61,067 nucleotides of DNA from an uncultured Clostridia bacterium (GCA_932222125.1 CAKNZJ010000241.1:1-61067), one strand, 5' to 3'. Counted from the stretch's first letter, positions 34,277-44,029 are shown. Program-made: numbers and translations. The notes: a model not told the origin generated them from the letters alone.

Positions 34277-34819
34277 ATGGAGTATTTTGAATTGATGGTT
34301 GACCCATCCATTTCAAATCCTATCCAGATTCAGCATGTGGATCATTCTGTATATAAAAATGATGTGACATATGAAGAATTTGATGCTGCGCCTAAAATGA
34401 CCGTAGGTTATTTCGATAATTCCCCACAAACTGAAATCTATGACCTTTTAGGCCAGCCTGCTCTTCTAATTTCGGATAACTTAAAGCGTCTTTTCGCCCT
34501 ATATGTCCCTGAGATGCCCTTTAAGGGCATCCGGGTTTATGCAAATGATTTGGAAGATAATGAGTCCCCCTTATATTGGTGGCCCTATATTCCTCTCATC
34601 GAGTGCCTAAGCAGTCAAGCCACCAAATATCCTACTGGAATGCTGGAACATTTTATATTGGACAGAAACGCTTTGCATGGCGAGGACATATTCCGGGTAG
34701 ACAGCATACTGGAAAACAAAGTGGTTATTTCCCTCTCAATAGCTGAAAGCATGATTCGGAGGAAAATGACTGGCTTCACGCTGAAGCCAATCTGCTTTGC
34801 TGAAATGCCCAGCGAATGA
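34277..34819 (+). CDS. Imm11/Imm43-like protein, candidate immunity or adaptor
   Basis: A protein of 180 residues. ATG 34277 follows AAGGGGG by nine bases. The end 'LSIAESMIRRKMTGFTLKPI' resembles the last helix and strand of DUF1629-type immunity proteins (Imm11/Imm43 class), and the same pattern ends the product at 46030-46575 ('DIVESFLRRGATGVGLTEV'). Both genes follow an adaptor-like gene and stand near a VgrG, so the pair forms a repeated module. The family match is by eye and weak. It may neutralise a toxin that is no longer nearby, or may be a structural partner of the adaptor. Confidence 0.45.
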   Translation: MEYFELMVDPSISNPIQIQHVDHSVYKNDVTYEEFDAAPKMTVGYFDNSPQTEIYDLLGQPALLISDNLKRLFALYVPEMPFKGIRVYANDLEDNESPLYWWPYIPLIECLSSQATKYPTGMLEHFILDRNALHGEDIFRVDSILENKVVISLSIAESMIRRKMTGFTLKPICFAEMPSE

Positions 34820-34876
34820 AATCGGCTTCTTTGGTAAAATAGCCAACCAACCCGCGGCGAAAGGGAGGACAGGATC

Positions 34877-37800
34877 ATGAATGAGCAGGAATATCTGGAG
34901 CTTGGACGAATTATTTTGGATTACCCACTGGACATTCAGGTGATAAAAGAGCTGTATATAGAGGAAGACGCCAACGAGCATGGCAGGCTTTCTATGCGCA
35001 TTGTATCCAGACAGTCTGTTTCAGAGGATGATGTAGTCCGCCTGTCTGATGCGCCTATCCGCATCCTGACCGATGAGGGTGGCATTGTGTTTTCCGGAGT
35101 TACCAGCTCCATTCAGGTTCACCGCTTGAATCAATATCAGGAAGTAACGTTGGAAGCGGCGTCCGCCTCCATTAAGACCGATATTGAGAACCATAGCCGG
35201 ACATTCCAAGACCCCGGTAAAATGCTCAGCCATGTATTTGGGGAGGTTCTAGCTCCGTATGGGGTCGACTTGCAGCTTCAGCGGGATATACAGATTCCAC
35301 AGATGCTCTCTCAGCAGAATGAAACGGACTGGTGCTTTGTACGCAGGATTGCCAATCAATTCGGGATGCTTGTTTTCACTGACAGCAAATCTCTAGACAT
35401 CAGCATCAGCATCGGCGTTGTGCCGTTTTCACAGAAGGGCCTGCCTGGCAATGCGGATCTCAGCTGGGTTGAAAAAGATATTGCGAATTACTGGAAGGTC
35501 AAGCAGAATATTGCCGCCCAGGCGTCTGCATATGAATTTTTGAAAAAAGGGTTTAATGTCGCAGAACTGACTGTCGGTGCTGGTCATGCTGTCACAGCGT
35601 CTGGCCGGGCCTTGGTTGTTACCCAGAGCCAAATCACCGCTATTCAGGGGCTCCTGATTAATCGGATTCTGCTGACATACATAGACGGCGCCTATCCGCC
35701 GGTTTCCACGCTTTCCAATATCCCAGCTGGTCTGGGCGTTGCATCCCTGCCGCCTGCAGTTCCTATGCAGCCATCGAACCGTCCCACCGGCCCCAGCATG
35801 GTGGTAGGTGAAGTTCTGGACGTATCGGGAAATGATATTCAGGTTCTTTTCAACGTTGACGGGCCTGGAGCAGGCGTGCGCTGGATTCCCTACTGCAGTT
35901 TCCTCAATAACGATTTCTACTGTATGCCGGACGTTGGTGATACGGTGTTCTGCTACTATGAGAATGAGGGCAGCGTTGCTTGCTTGGGCAGCAAGCACAT
36001 CAATGCCACGCGTACAGATTTCGCAAATCCTGAGGAAAAGGTCATGACGGGGAATAACCGCATGATCAAGTTCAAGCGGGAGGGCATTGACATCTCTGCA
36101 AACCGCCGTAATACGGACGGGCTGGAAAGTGAGCAGGTCAAAATTGTCCTTTCCGATAAAACTGGGATCGAGATTTCTGCCGCAAAGGGAATCACGATCC
36201 GGGCGGATAAAAACATCGTCCTTCAGGCAAACGATTTGGAAGAAGTTCAGGAGCAACTTCTGGAGTGGTTTGAAAATAGCCGGGAAGCGGCGATGAAACA
36301 GTTTGACAGCGAGCAAGCAGCTGGTGAGCAGCGATATGTCACGGATGGTGGCAATCATAGTTACAATGCTGGCTGGGATTTGGTGAAAACTCTCTCCAGC
36401 AACCTGATCGATGGCTTTGTCGACGATGTTGCCGCGCCGTTCCAACTGGTGGGGACCATTAAGAACCTGTCCAGCCCTCCCGCCGCGCCGCCAGGGCCAG
36501 CTCCACTCCAGTTTGACGCCATCAACGAGCACCAAATTTTCCTTACAGGTCTGAAGACCTGTGAGTTGGCGCTTGAGAGCGGCCCATCTGTGCTCTTCAC
36601 GGAAGAAGGCATCCAGATCGATGCGCCAAAGTTCCGCTGGTTTGGGTCCACCAAGGATGCCTATGGGCAGGTATCGGAGTCTCAGCAGACGTTTATGGAT
36701 TCCATCATGGACGCAGTGCAGCTTGGGTTGGACATCGTGGGTTGTATTCCGGCGTGCAATGTGGTCTGCGGCGCACTCAATGCGGGCATCTCTCTGCTGC
36801 GGGGGGATTACTATGGGGCCTTGTCCGGTGTGATGGGGATGTGCTGCCCGGGCGGCGGCCTGATTACCCGCGGCATTGGGATGATGAGCGACGCCAACAA
36901 AACGATCAAAAAGGCTGTTACCGTTCTTCAAGTCCTAAAGGCTGGCGCCATTGCACTAAACGCAGCAATTCAGGGTGGCCAGCAGCTTTATGATTTGGGC
37001 ATGCTGATTTCCTCTGGGGAGTTTGATATGACCAACCCTGACCATCTCTCCATGATTACCTCGACTGTGCAGTCCTTTTATACGGCTGGGAGCTCCGCTA
37101 AAAATGCATGTGATACCTATAAGGATATGCGGACCCAGAACAATCCTGATGCCAATACAAATTCGTCTACCAATGAATCAAACAATGAATCCACTAGCGA
37201 GTCCACAGAACAAAATACTGGAGCACAGCAACAAAACGGGAGCAATGTGGATCCAAAAAACGTTAACGGCTGCGGTGATCCCATTGATGCTGTAACGGGT
37301 AGCCAGAAAATTACACAGACTGACCTTTTGATCCGGGACATTGCGGGAACATTTATACTTGTACGCACTTATGAATCTATCCACAGCAATGAAAATGGAC
37401 TCTTGGGCAGCCGGTGGTTCCTGAATATCGGCAGTTGGATCAAGGTGCAGGATCAGGAAGCGTCTATCATGATGCCTGACATGCACATTGAAAAGTTTGT
37501 TTGTGAGGATGGCCATTGGGCCAACATCCGCGGTGGCGACAAATCTCTGCAACTGAAGCAGGGTGAGACAGGGTTTACCCTCAAGCTGATCAAGGAAGGG
37601 AAAACCTATAGCTATGATACCCAGGGCAGGTTGACCGCCATCACGGATCGGAACGGCAACTGCACATGGCTTCGCTATGTCAATAATACGTTGACCCGCA
37701 TGGAGTTTACCAGCGGGCAGGTTCTAAGTTTTACCTATGCGGCGGGGAAGCTTGCCAGCATTCAGGATGTAATCGGCCGCACCGTCAACTACCGCTATGA

Positions 37801-40800
37801 TCGGGACTTCCTGACTGAGGTGGAGTATCCAAATGGCGGAGTTATCCACTACAACTACACCGCTGAGGGGTATATCGCAGACATTACCGATCAAAACGGG
37901 CATCACTACCTTCACGACGAATACGACAACGAAGGCCGTGTCACCCGCCAGTTGCTATCCAGCGGGCAGGAATTTATCCTGCTCTATGATGACAGCAACC
38001 GCTGCAATACGTGCCTCGATCCTCTCACCGGATACCGCACAGTCTATCACTATAATCAGGACAAGCTGACCACAAAAATTGAATATAGTGACGGCTCCTA
38101 TGAGGCATTCGCCTATGATGAACGCCAGAATAAAATCTGTGTTCGTGACCGGCGTTGCCATGAGCTGCACCGACTTTATAATGACAAAAGTCTGCTGGTG
38201 GAGGAACGCCTGCCCAATGGCCTGATTACTTGGTTCGCTTATGATGATAACGACAATCTGATCCATCAGTGGGACAATGCCGGGCGTGACCAGACGTTTA
38301 TCTATAACGCTGGCGGCGATCCGGTGGAGGTCAGTGTTGCCATTGACGCTACGCACCGGCGCATCCTGCGTTTTGAATATGATGCGCTGGGCCGCATGAC
38401 GGCTATCATCACCCCTAACGGCGGGAAGCTGGTCTACTCCTATGCAGATAACCAATCTGAGCCAGTCTCCTTCAATACTGCGGAGGGAGCTGTGTTCCGC
38501 TATACCTATGACGGCGCAGGCCGTCGCATGTCCATGCTCAATGACCGGGGCGAGATTCATTTCTCATATAATCATCTGGACTACCGCACACAGGTTACAG
38601 ACGCCCTTGGAAACATCACCAAGTACACCTTCGATATGCTCTGCAACCTGACCAAAATTGTGCGCCCCAACCAGTACAACCCGCAGTTGGGTGATGGGGA
38701 GGGCACCCGTTTCGTGTACGATGAAATGGATGAACAGGTTCAGCGTATCGACCCACTAGGCAATGTGCTTGCCACCCTGCGTGATGCTGCGGAGAATGTG
38801 GTCAAGGAAATCAACCCCAACGCCTACACCCCCGAAACTGGCGACGGTGAGGGTATTCGAAACGAGTATGATGCTGATGATCGGAAAATTCGGATCATCT
38901 ATCCGGACGGCGGCGTGGAGCGTATCTTCTATGACCCTGCCGGGAACATCATCAAGAAGGTTCAGCCCATGGACTACAACCCGGCTACAGACGACGGCCC
39001 TGGGTATACCTACGAATATGACGAGGTCAACCGCCTTGTCCAGATTACCGCGCCCAATGGCACGGTGGAGAAGCGGTATGTCTACGACCTGCGGGGCAAT
39101 ATTGTCAAGCTGATGGACGCCGCCGGCTATTTGGCCGGAGACAGCGATGAAACACGCATTGGCGCACTCTATCTCTACAACCAGGCGGGCTGGCTGATGG
39201 AGAAGCGAGAGCCTGTCCAAAAGGCCGAACGCGGCACTGTGCGATATCGTCTGACGGAGTACCGCTATGACGTCTCCGGCAACATGGTGGAGGAGCGGCG
39301 GTATCAGGATTGCCAGACAGCGGAGAGCGCTGCAGGCCCAGTTCTCAGTATCTTCTTCGCCTATGACAAGGACGACCGGCTTGTGCGGGTCAGCGACTCC
39401 ACCGGCGCGGCGGTTGAATATGGCTATGACAGCCTCAACCAGCGGACAAAGGAAAAGCGCCGCCTGAGCGATGGGCTGTATCAGATATTTCTCTGGGAAT
39501 ATGATGCCGCAGGGCGGATGGTAAAGCAGTCCAGCTCCATCGACCGGGAGGACGGCAGTCAAGCCTTTGCTACCACCGCATACAGCCATGACAAGAGCGG
39601 CAACATCACCCGTATCCAGCTGCCCACCGGCGGCGAGATCTTGCGTGAGTATGACGCTGCCGACCGGCTCGTTTCCGAAACCCATCGGGAGAAGGCCAGC
39701 GGCATCCACAACCGCACCCTGTTCTCCTATGACTGCGCCGGGAACCTGGTGGAGATCACCGACAACCAGGGCCGCCGGACGGTTATTGAGTACGACCTGC
39801 TCAACCGGGAAACTCGCCGCATTGAAAAGGACGGCAGCGTGACCCGCAGCTTCTATGACGGTAACGGGCGGCTGGCCAAGGTGGTGCGGCCCAACCAGTA
39901 CAACGCCCAGGCCGACGACGGCGCGGGCTACCAGTACACCTACGACCACAGGGGCCAGGTGCTGACGGTGATCGGCCCAGACGGCCATGTGCTGCAAACC
40001 AACACCTATGACGCGGATGGCCGCCTGCTCCAGCAGCTGGACGGGCTCCAGAGCGGCGCGGAGTTTACCTACGATCTTGCGGGCAATCGGGTCAAGATTA
40101 AGACCAGCGGCGGCGCCACACAAGAGCTGGAGTACGATGCCCGGGGCAACATTGTGGGCGTGGTGGACGGGAACCAGAACCGCACAACCTATCAATTGGA
40201 CCGCTGGGGCCGGATCATTGGCATTGTCAAGGCCGACGGCTCCACCGAGTTCTATTCCTATGACTGCGCCGGGAACATGGTCAGCTCCACCGACGGCGAG
40301 GGCTACACCACCCGGTATGAGTATGGCCGGGCGGGTAAAATCACCGCCATCCAGGACCCCACCGGCGAGCGGGAGCTGTACGGCTACGACGCCGAGGGCC
40401 GCCTGGTCCGCAAGACCGACCGCAACGGCGTGACGGTGGAGTTTGGCTACAACCTCTACGGCGCTCCCCTGTACAAAAAAGTGAAAGACGGCGCTCTGGG
40501 TGATTTTTACGAGTACACCCCGGAGGGCTTACTAAAGTGCGCCATCTCCGCTGGGATGCGGTACGCCTATGAGTATGACGCGCTGGATCGGATGATCCGC
40601 AAGTCCGCCAGCGGCCGGACGCTGCTGGCCCTATCCTACGACGGCAACGGGAACAAGGTCCGCCAGACTGACGTGGCCGGAAAAGTGACGGAGTTCGTCT
40701 ATTCTCCCCTTGATTTGCTGAGCGAGGTGTGGGATGATGGGCACAAGTTGGCGGCGTATGAGTACAACGCCGACGGCACCATCCGCGCGGAGTCCCATGG

Positions 40801-42361
40801 CCCGGTCCAACGGCAGTTCCAGTACGACCTGGACAAGAATCTCACCGGCCTGCTTGTCCAGTCCGGCGGGGAGCTGCTGGCGAAGAACCAGTATCTCTAT
40901 GACGGCAACGGCAACCGGACACTGAAGCGTCAGCTTGGAGGTGATACCCTCTATCACTATGACCCGCAGAACCAACTGAAGAAGGCGGAGTATCCCTCCT
41001 ACACCGAGGAGCTGTTCTACGACAAGGCGGGCAACCGCACGCGCAGACTGGCCAGCGGCGTGGAGGAGCTGTACCAGTACGACCCCCGCAACCGGCTGAC
41101 CGCCTACACCAAGGGCGGCGTCACCACCATGTTCCAGTACGACCAGGCCGGCAACCTGCTGGCGGACGATAAGGCCCGCTACAGCTACGACGCCTTCAAC
41201 CGCACGGAGAAGGCGGAGACCTTTGACGGCCATATCCAGATCAACAGCTACGACGCCGAGGGATTGCGGTATGAGATGGAGGAGAACGGCAATCTGGTGC
41301 GGTTTATCTTCAACCAGGATCGGGAGGTCGTGTCTGAGGAGGATACCAGCGGCCTGAACCGCTTGATCCGTGCCACGGAACTGATTGCCGCAAACTCCGG
41401 GGCTGACAGCGCCCGGACGTACTACCACTATGCTTCCGACGAGATGGGGTCAACCACCCATATTGTGGATGAAGCCGGTGCGGTACAAAACCGCTATGAG
41501 TATGACGCATGGGGCAACATCACGGCTCAGGAGGAGGCCGTTCCCAATCGGTTCAAGTTCACAGGGCAACAGTTTGATCCGGTTACCCAGCAGTACTATC
41601 TGCGGGCCAGGTTCTATAATCCGGTTGTTGCACGGTTTACGCAGGAAGATACGTATCGCGGCGATGGACTGAATCTGTATGCCTACTGTGAAAACAATCC
41701 AGTATTTTATGTTGATCCGTCAGGGCACCAGCCAAATTGTGTAAAAGATGCAGCAGCACGCTATATGTCTGAGGGCATGTCCAAAGAAGATGCTTATAGG
41801 CGTGCCTATGCAGAACATGCACAACGGAAATTAGATGATCCTGATTTGTCGCCACGCGAACGAGCTGTACTTGAACAGAGACAAGACCGGCTCAATCAAC
41901 CGTCTAAACCTCAAGCTTCACCGGAAATTAGCACGGGAGCGAGCGGCGGCACAAGCCGGAGAGATGATGACCTTACACCTTTGGTGCATAAAGTAGATCC
42001 GAACGAAATAAGGTTTAGCCAAAGTAGTGTGAATGGGGCAAAAGAAATCATTGATAGCATGAGAGCCAGTGGATGGAAAGGAGCAGCTATAGATGTGGTA
42101 ACGATGCCAGATGGTAGACTAACAACAGTTGACAATACTCGGGTAGTTGCCGCAAGACATGCCGGAATAGAGGTAGATGCAGTTATCCATAAGTTTGACG
42201 AAGCATTACCGAGTGATATGGTGGAAAGATTTACGACACCAAGAGGGGGTACACCAACTACTTGGGGAGATGCTGTAATTGGAAGAATAAATAATCAAAA
42301 CAAGGGGTTTAGAAGTACTCACCCATATGGCTCTCAATACACAGGATGGAGTGGAAATTGA
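34877..42361 (+). CDS. VgrG-Rhs fusion with ParB-like C-terminal toxin
   Basis: A giant protein of 2,494 residues. About 1-290 are gp27-like VgrG ('QQNETDWCFVRRIANQFG'); about 307-375 are the OB domain ('MVVGEVLDVSGNDIQVLF'), followed by a beta needle. About 600-755 are hydrophobic and helical, the kind of segment bound by Eag chaperones. From 'GCGDPIDAVTGSQKIT' (about 797) an Rhs cage begins, with many YD repeats ('YEYDA.GN.' type) and the core end 'YAYCENNPVFYVDPSG' near 2280. The last 210 residues are the toxin; 'EIRFSQSSVNGAKEI', 'DVVTMPDGRLTTVDNTRV' and 'ARHAGIEVDAVIHKF' resemble a ParB/sulfiredoxin-like fold. The base composition drops from GC-rich to AT-rich at the toxin, a sign of tip exchange. 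The gene overlaps the immunity gene start. Confidence 0.87.
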   Translation: MNEQEYLELGRIILDYPLDIQVIKELYIEEDANEHGRLSMRIVSRQSVSEDDVVRLSDAPIRILTDEGGIVFSGVTSSIQVHRLNQYQEVTLEAASASIKTDIENHSRTFQDPGKMLSHVFGEVLAPYGVDLQLQRDIQIPQMLSQQNETDWCFVRRIANQFGMLVFTDSKSLDISISIGVVPFSQKGLPGNADLSWVEKDIANYWKVKQNIAAQASAYEFLKKGFNVAELTVGAGHAVTASGRALVVTQSQITAIQGLLINRILLTYIDGAYPPVSTLSNIPAGLGVASLPPAVPMQPSNRPTGPSMVVGEVLDVSGNDIQVLFNVDGPGAGVRWIPYCSFLNNDFYCMPDVGDTVFCYYENEGSVACLGSKHINATRTDFANPEEKVMTGNNRMIKFKREGIDISANRRNTDGLESEQVKIVLSDKTGIEISAAKGITIRADKNIVLQANDLEEVQEQLLEWFENSREAAMKQFDSEQAAGEQRYVTDGGNHSYNAGWDLVKTLSSNLIDGFVDDVAAPFQLVGTIKNLSSPPAAPPGPAPLQFDAINEHQIFLTGLKTCELALESGPSVLFTEEGIQIDAPKFRWFGSTKDAYGQVSESQQTFMDSIMDAVQLGLDIVGCIPACNVVCGALNAGISLLRGDYYGALSGVMGMCCPGGGLITRGIGMMSDANKTIKKAVTVLQVLKAGAIALNAAIQGGQQLYDLGMLISSGEFDMTNPDHLSMITSTVQSFYTAGSSAKNACDTYKDMRTQNNPDANTNSSTNESNNESTSESTEQNTGAQQQNGSNVDPKNVNGCGDPIDAVTGSQKITQTDLLIRDIAGTFILVRTYESIHSNENGLLGSRWFLNIGSWIKVQDQEASIMMPDMHIEKFVCEDGHWANIRGGDKSLQLKQGETGFTLKLIKEGKTYSYDTQGRLTAITDRNGNCTWLRYVNNTLTRMEFTSGQVLSFTYAAGKLASIQDVIGRTVNYRYDRDFLTEVEYPNGGVIHYNYTAEGYIADITDQNGHHYLHDEYDNEGRVTRQLLSSGQEFILLYDDSNRCNTCLDPLTGYRTVYHYNQDKLTTKIEYSDGSYEAFAYDERQNKICVRDRRCHELHRLYNDKSLLVEERLPNGLITWFAYDDNDNLIHQWDNAGRDQTFIYNAGGDPVEVSVAIDATHRRILRFEYDALGRMTAIITPNGGKLVYSYADNQSEPVSFNTAEGAVFRYTYDGAGRRMSMLNDRGEIHFSYNHLDYRTQVTDALGNITKYTFDMLCNLTKIVRPNQYNPQLGDGEGTRFVYDEMDEQVQRIDPLGNVLATLRDAAENVVKEINPNAYTPETGDGEGIRNEYDADDRKIRIIYPDGGVERIFYDPAGNIIKKVQPMDYNPATDDGPGYTYEYDEVNRLVQITAPNGTVEKRYVYDLRGNIVKLMDAAGYLAGDSDETRIGALYLYNQAGWLMEKREPVQKAERGTVRYRLTEYRYDVSGNMVEERRYQDCQTAESAAGPVLSIFFAYDKDDRLVRVSDSTGAAVEYGYDSLNQRTKEKRRLSDGLYQIFLWEYDAAGRMVKQSSSIDREDGSQAFATTAYSHDKSGNITRIQLPTGGEILREYDAADRLVSETHREKASGIHNRTLFSYDCAGNLVEITDNQGRRTVIEYDLLNRETRRIEKDGSVTRSFYDGNGRLAKVVRPNQYNAQADDGAGYQYTYDHRGQVLTVIGPDGHVLQTNTYDADGRLLQQLDGLQSGAEFTYDLAGNRVKIKTSGGATQELEYDARGNIVGVVDGNQNRTTYQLDRWGRIIGIVKADGSTEFYSYDCAGNMVSSTDGEGYTTRYEYGRAGKITAIQDPTGERELYGYDAEGRLVRKTDRNGVTVEFGYNLYGAPLYKKVKDGALGDFYEYTPEGLLKCAISAGMRYAYEYDALDRMIRKSASGRTLLALSYDGNGNKVRQTDVAGKVTEFVYSPLDLLSEVWDDGHKLAAYEYNADGTIRAESHGPVQRQFQYDLDKNLTGLLVQSGGELLAKNQYLYDGNGNRTLKRQLGGDTLYHYDPQNQLKKAEYPSYTEELFYDKAGNRTRRLASGVEELYQYDPRNRLTAYTKGGVTTMFQYDQAGNLLADDKARYSYDAFNRTEKAETFDGHIQINSYDAEGLRYEMEENGNLVRFIFNQDREVVSEEDTSGLNRLIRATELIAANSGADSARTYYHYASDEMGSTTHIVDEAGAVQNRYEYDAWGNITAQEEAVPNRFKFTGQQFDPVTQQYYLRARFYNPVVARFTQEDTYRGDGLNLYAYCENNPVFYVDPSGHQPNCVKDAAARYMSEGMSKEDAYRRAYAEHAQRKLDDPDLSPRERAVLEQRQDRLNQPSKPQASPEISTGASGGTSRRDDDLTPLVHKVDPNEIRFSQSSVNGAKEIIDSMRASGWKGAAIDVVTMPDGRLTTVDNTRVVAARHAGIEVDAVIHKFDEALPSDMVERFTTPRGGTPTTWGDAVIGRINNQNKGFRSTHPYGSQYTGWSGN

Positions 42362-42726
42362 TGGACATCGAATTATTAGACAAGAATGTGTTACCAGAAA
42401 ATTTTAGTTACCCTAGTGCTCTACAAAAGATTATTGAATTAAATTTAGTTAACTTTGATATCTGGTATCTGTTTGATAAGCAAAATGGGCTGAAACGATT
42501 AGAAGGGCTAAGAAAACGGTATCCCGATAGAGTATTAGTTCCATTTGCCCGTCGAAGCGACAATGATGATATTGCATGTCTTGGAACAGAAAGTGAAAAG
42601 GTGTTTATCATTCATGATTTTGCAAGTGCTGGCCATGAGGAAAGAGAGACATACCAAGATATTTGGACATGGCTAAAGCATGTTATTGATTCTATGATAG
42701 ATTATGAAAGAATGGAATTGGAATGA
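42361..42726 (+). CDS. Candidate immunity protein for the Rhs toxin (SUKH-like)
   Basis: A small protein of 121 residues whose ATG overlaps the stop of the toxin gene (TGATG), the usual coupling of toxin and immunity. The central segment 'VLVPFARRSDNDDIACLG' and 'VFIIHDFASAGHEERETY', then a helix with 'IWTWLKHVID', look like members of the SUKH/SMI1 group of immunity proteins. It is acidic and has no signal peptide, so it would work in the cytoplasm against a cytoplasmic toxin. AT-rich composition matches the toxin end of the preceding gene rather than the Rhs core. Confidence 0.7.
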   Translation: MDIELLDKNVLPENFSYPSALQKIIELNLVNFDIWYLFDKQNGLKRLEGLRKRYPDRVLVPFARRSDNDDIACLGTESEKVFIIHDFASAGHEERETYQDIWTWLKHVIDSMIDYERMELE

Positions 42727-42736
42727 AATAAGGTAA

Positions 42737-42826
42737 GCTTATGCTTTTAAGGAAACTAATATACCTGAGATTATTATAGGTGCTTGCCTTGGTGCTGTCG
42801 GCGGCATAATTCAAAGTGTAATCTAA
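42737..42826 (+). pseudogene. Fragment of a displaced toxin module
   Basis: A short frame without a start site ends with 'IPEIIIGACLGAVGGIIQSV' and a TAA at 42824. Glycine-zipper segments of this kind follow the Rhs core in many orphan toxin tips. It lies between the immunity gene and the next small membrane protein, where old toxin cassettes are often left. Only 29 residues can be read, so the origin is a guess. Confidence 0.35.
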
Positions 42827-42849
42827 AACGGAGAAAAGAGGACACAAGT

Positions 42850-43362
42850 ATGGAGAAGGTTAAATCCATCGGCTTTGTCGCTGGTCTTATGCTTTTGATT
42901 TTGTCGGCGGTGATGATTTACCTGTCCGCAAAAGGACTGTTTACAATCCCAGACGCAGACAGCTACCAGGACAACGGCACCCACACCTTTGAGCCCTACC
43001 AAGTCCTCCCTGTCCAGGTTCAAAACACCTCCGCCTACAGCCGCGACCGCCGCATGAACCCCACCAAGACCGTCTACATGGTCTACTACCGGGCCACAGA
43101 CGGCAGTGGCTACGAGTGGTCTGACCGGGCTATTACCCGAGAACTAGGACAGGAGACCGTGAAGAAAGGCGTGCCCGTCACCCGCCGGGTGCTCAGCATC
43201 CTCAGCGAACGCACCTACATCACCGTGGAGCCGGATCAGACCGCCCAAAGCTACACCGCCGGGCTTCGGCAGAAGTATGTGCTTGCCCTGGCGCTGTCGG
43301 CGGCGTACATACTGGTTTATTTCGTGATATGGGGCGTGATACTGTCGAAAAAACGGCGGTAA
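42850..43362 (+). CDS. DUF3592-like membrane protein
   Basis: A protein of 170 residues with one hydrophobic helix near the start (about 6-30) and one near the end (about 145-166), and a soluble loop of about 110 residues between them ('TVYMVYYRATDGSGYEWSD', 'RVLSILSERTYITVEPDQT'). This arrangement matches DUF3592-type proteins, which are often encoded beside Rhs and other polymorphic toxins. The loop should face outside. It may be an orphan immunity protein. A terminator follows 11 bases later. Composition is more GC-rich than that of the fragment before it. Confidence 0.55.
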   Translation: MEKVKSIGFVAGLMLLILSAVMIYLSAKGLFTIPDADSYQDNGTHTFEPYQVLPVQVQNTSAYSRDRRMNPTKTVYMVYYRATDGSGYEWSDRAITRELGQETVKKGVPVTRRVLSILSERTYITVEPDQTAQSYTAGLRQKYVLALALSAAYILVYFVIWGVILSKKRR

Positions 43363-43373
43363 CAGCTGCATAA

Positions 43374-43410
43374 CAGGGCAGGCCCCAGCGATGGGGTCTG
43401 CCCTGCCTTT
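43374..43410 (+). terminator. Terminator after the Rhs module
   Basis: A 13-bp stem (43374-43386 with 43393-43405, one wobble) with a six-base loop is followed by a short, interrupted T run. It separates the Rhs module from the next VgrG module. Confidence 0.65.
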
Positions 43411-43441
43411 AGTTGACAAGTTATTTTTCAGGAGGTTCGTT

Positions 43442-44029
43442 ATGGACTACTTAGATGAACAGGTTTTGGAGCTCAAGCGTCAGCAGAAAAAAGAAAAGTA
43501 CCAGGGCCTGGAAACCGGCTTTTACATCCGTGACGAACTGCTGGAATTTGAGCGGGAGTTGCTGGAACCGATGGATCTTTCCATCATGCTGCCAACAACC
43601 TTTGTGACCATGCCACAATCCATGGTGCGGGTAAAGTACCAGTCGGAGAACCGGCCGCAGATTATCAAGACTAGCCTGGATACCAGCGTAAACTTTACCT
43701 TCAGCCAGGTGCCTCAGCAGGTGCAGCCGGAGCAGCTACGCTCCCTTGCTTCCCAACTTAAGGCTGTCATCCAGCGCATGAATCCGGCAAGCACCTTTTA
43801 TGATATGAAAGAGGAACAAACCACCAGTCAGATACCCATCTGCTGGTTTGATTATAAAGGCTTTGCTATTGACGAGCAGGTCTATTACATGATGTTTGTG
43901 CTGCCATGGAAGGACAAGCAGCTGATTCATGGAACATTCAATTGTAAATACAGCGATGTAAACGAGTGGAAAGAAGCGGCCCGGCAGGCCATTCTGTCGA
44001 TTGAAGCTAAAGAGGAGGAGCAAGTATGA
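43442..44029 (+). CDS. DcrB/DUF1795-like protein ahead of the second VgrG module
   Basis: A protein of 195 residues from ATG 43442 behind AGGAGG. After a charged N-terminal helix the body shows the DUF1795/DcrB order: 'LSIMLPTTFVTMPQSMVRV' then 'YQSENRPQIIKTSLDTSVN', a strand 'ICWFDYKGFAIDEQVYYM', and the final helix 'EWKEAARQAILSIE'. The 'ENRPQIIKTS' stretch is the best match to DUF1795 among the four paralogues of the island. The end overlaps the VgrG ATG at 44026 by four bases, the same coupling as at 31776. It is read as the chaperone of this module. Confidence 0.6.
   Translation: MDYLDEQVLELKRQQKKEKYQGLETGFYIRDELLEFERELLEPMDLSIMLPTTFVTMPQSMVRVKYQSENRPQIIKTSLDTSVNFTFSQVPQQVQPEQLRSLASQLKAVIQRMNPASTFYDMKEEQTTSQIPICWFDYKGFAIDEQVYYMMFVLPWKDKQLIHGTFNCKYSDVNEWKEAARQAILSIEAKEEEQV

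Noticed and set aside
34877..42361. Long minus-strand frames opposite the VgrG-Rhs gene (35429-36931, 38756-40195, 40631-41428)
   Set aside because: They mirror the repeat pattern and codon use of the YD repeats and have no start signals.
34877..42361. Reading the Rhs YD repeats as a tandem DNA repeat array
   Set aside because: The repeats are protein-level units with diverged DNA; there is no exact direct repeat array.
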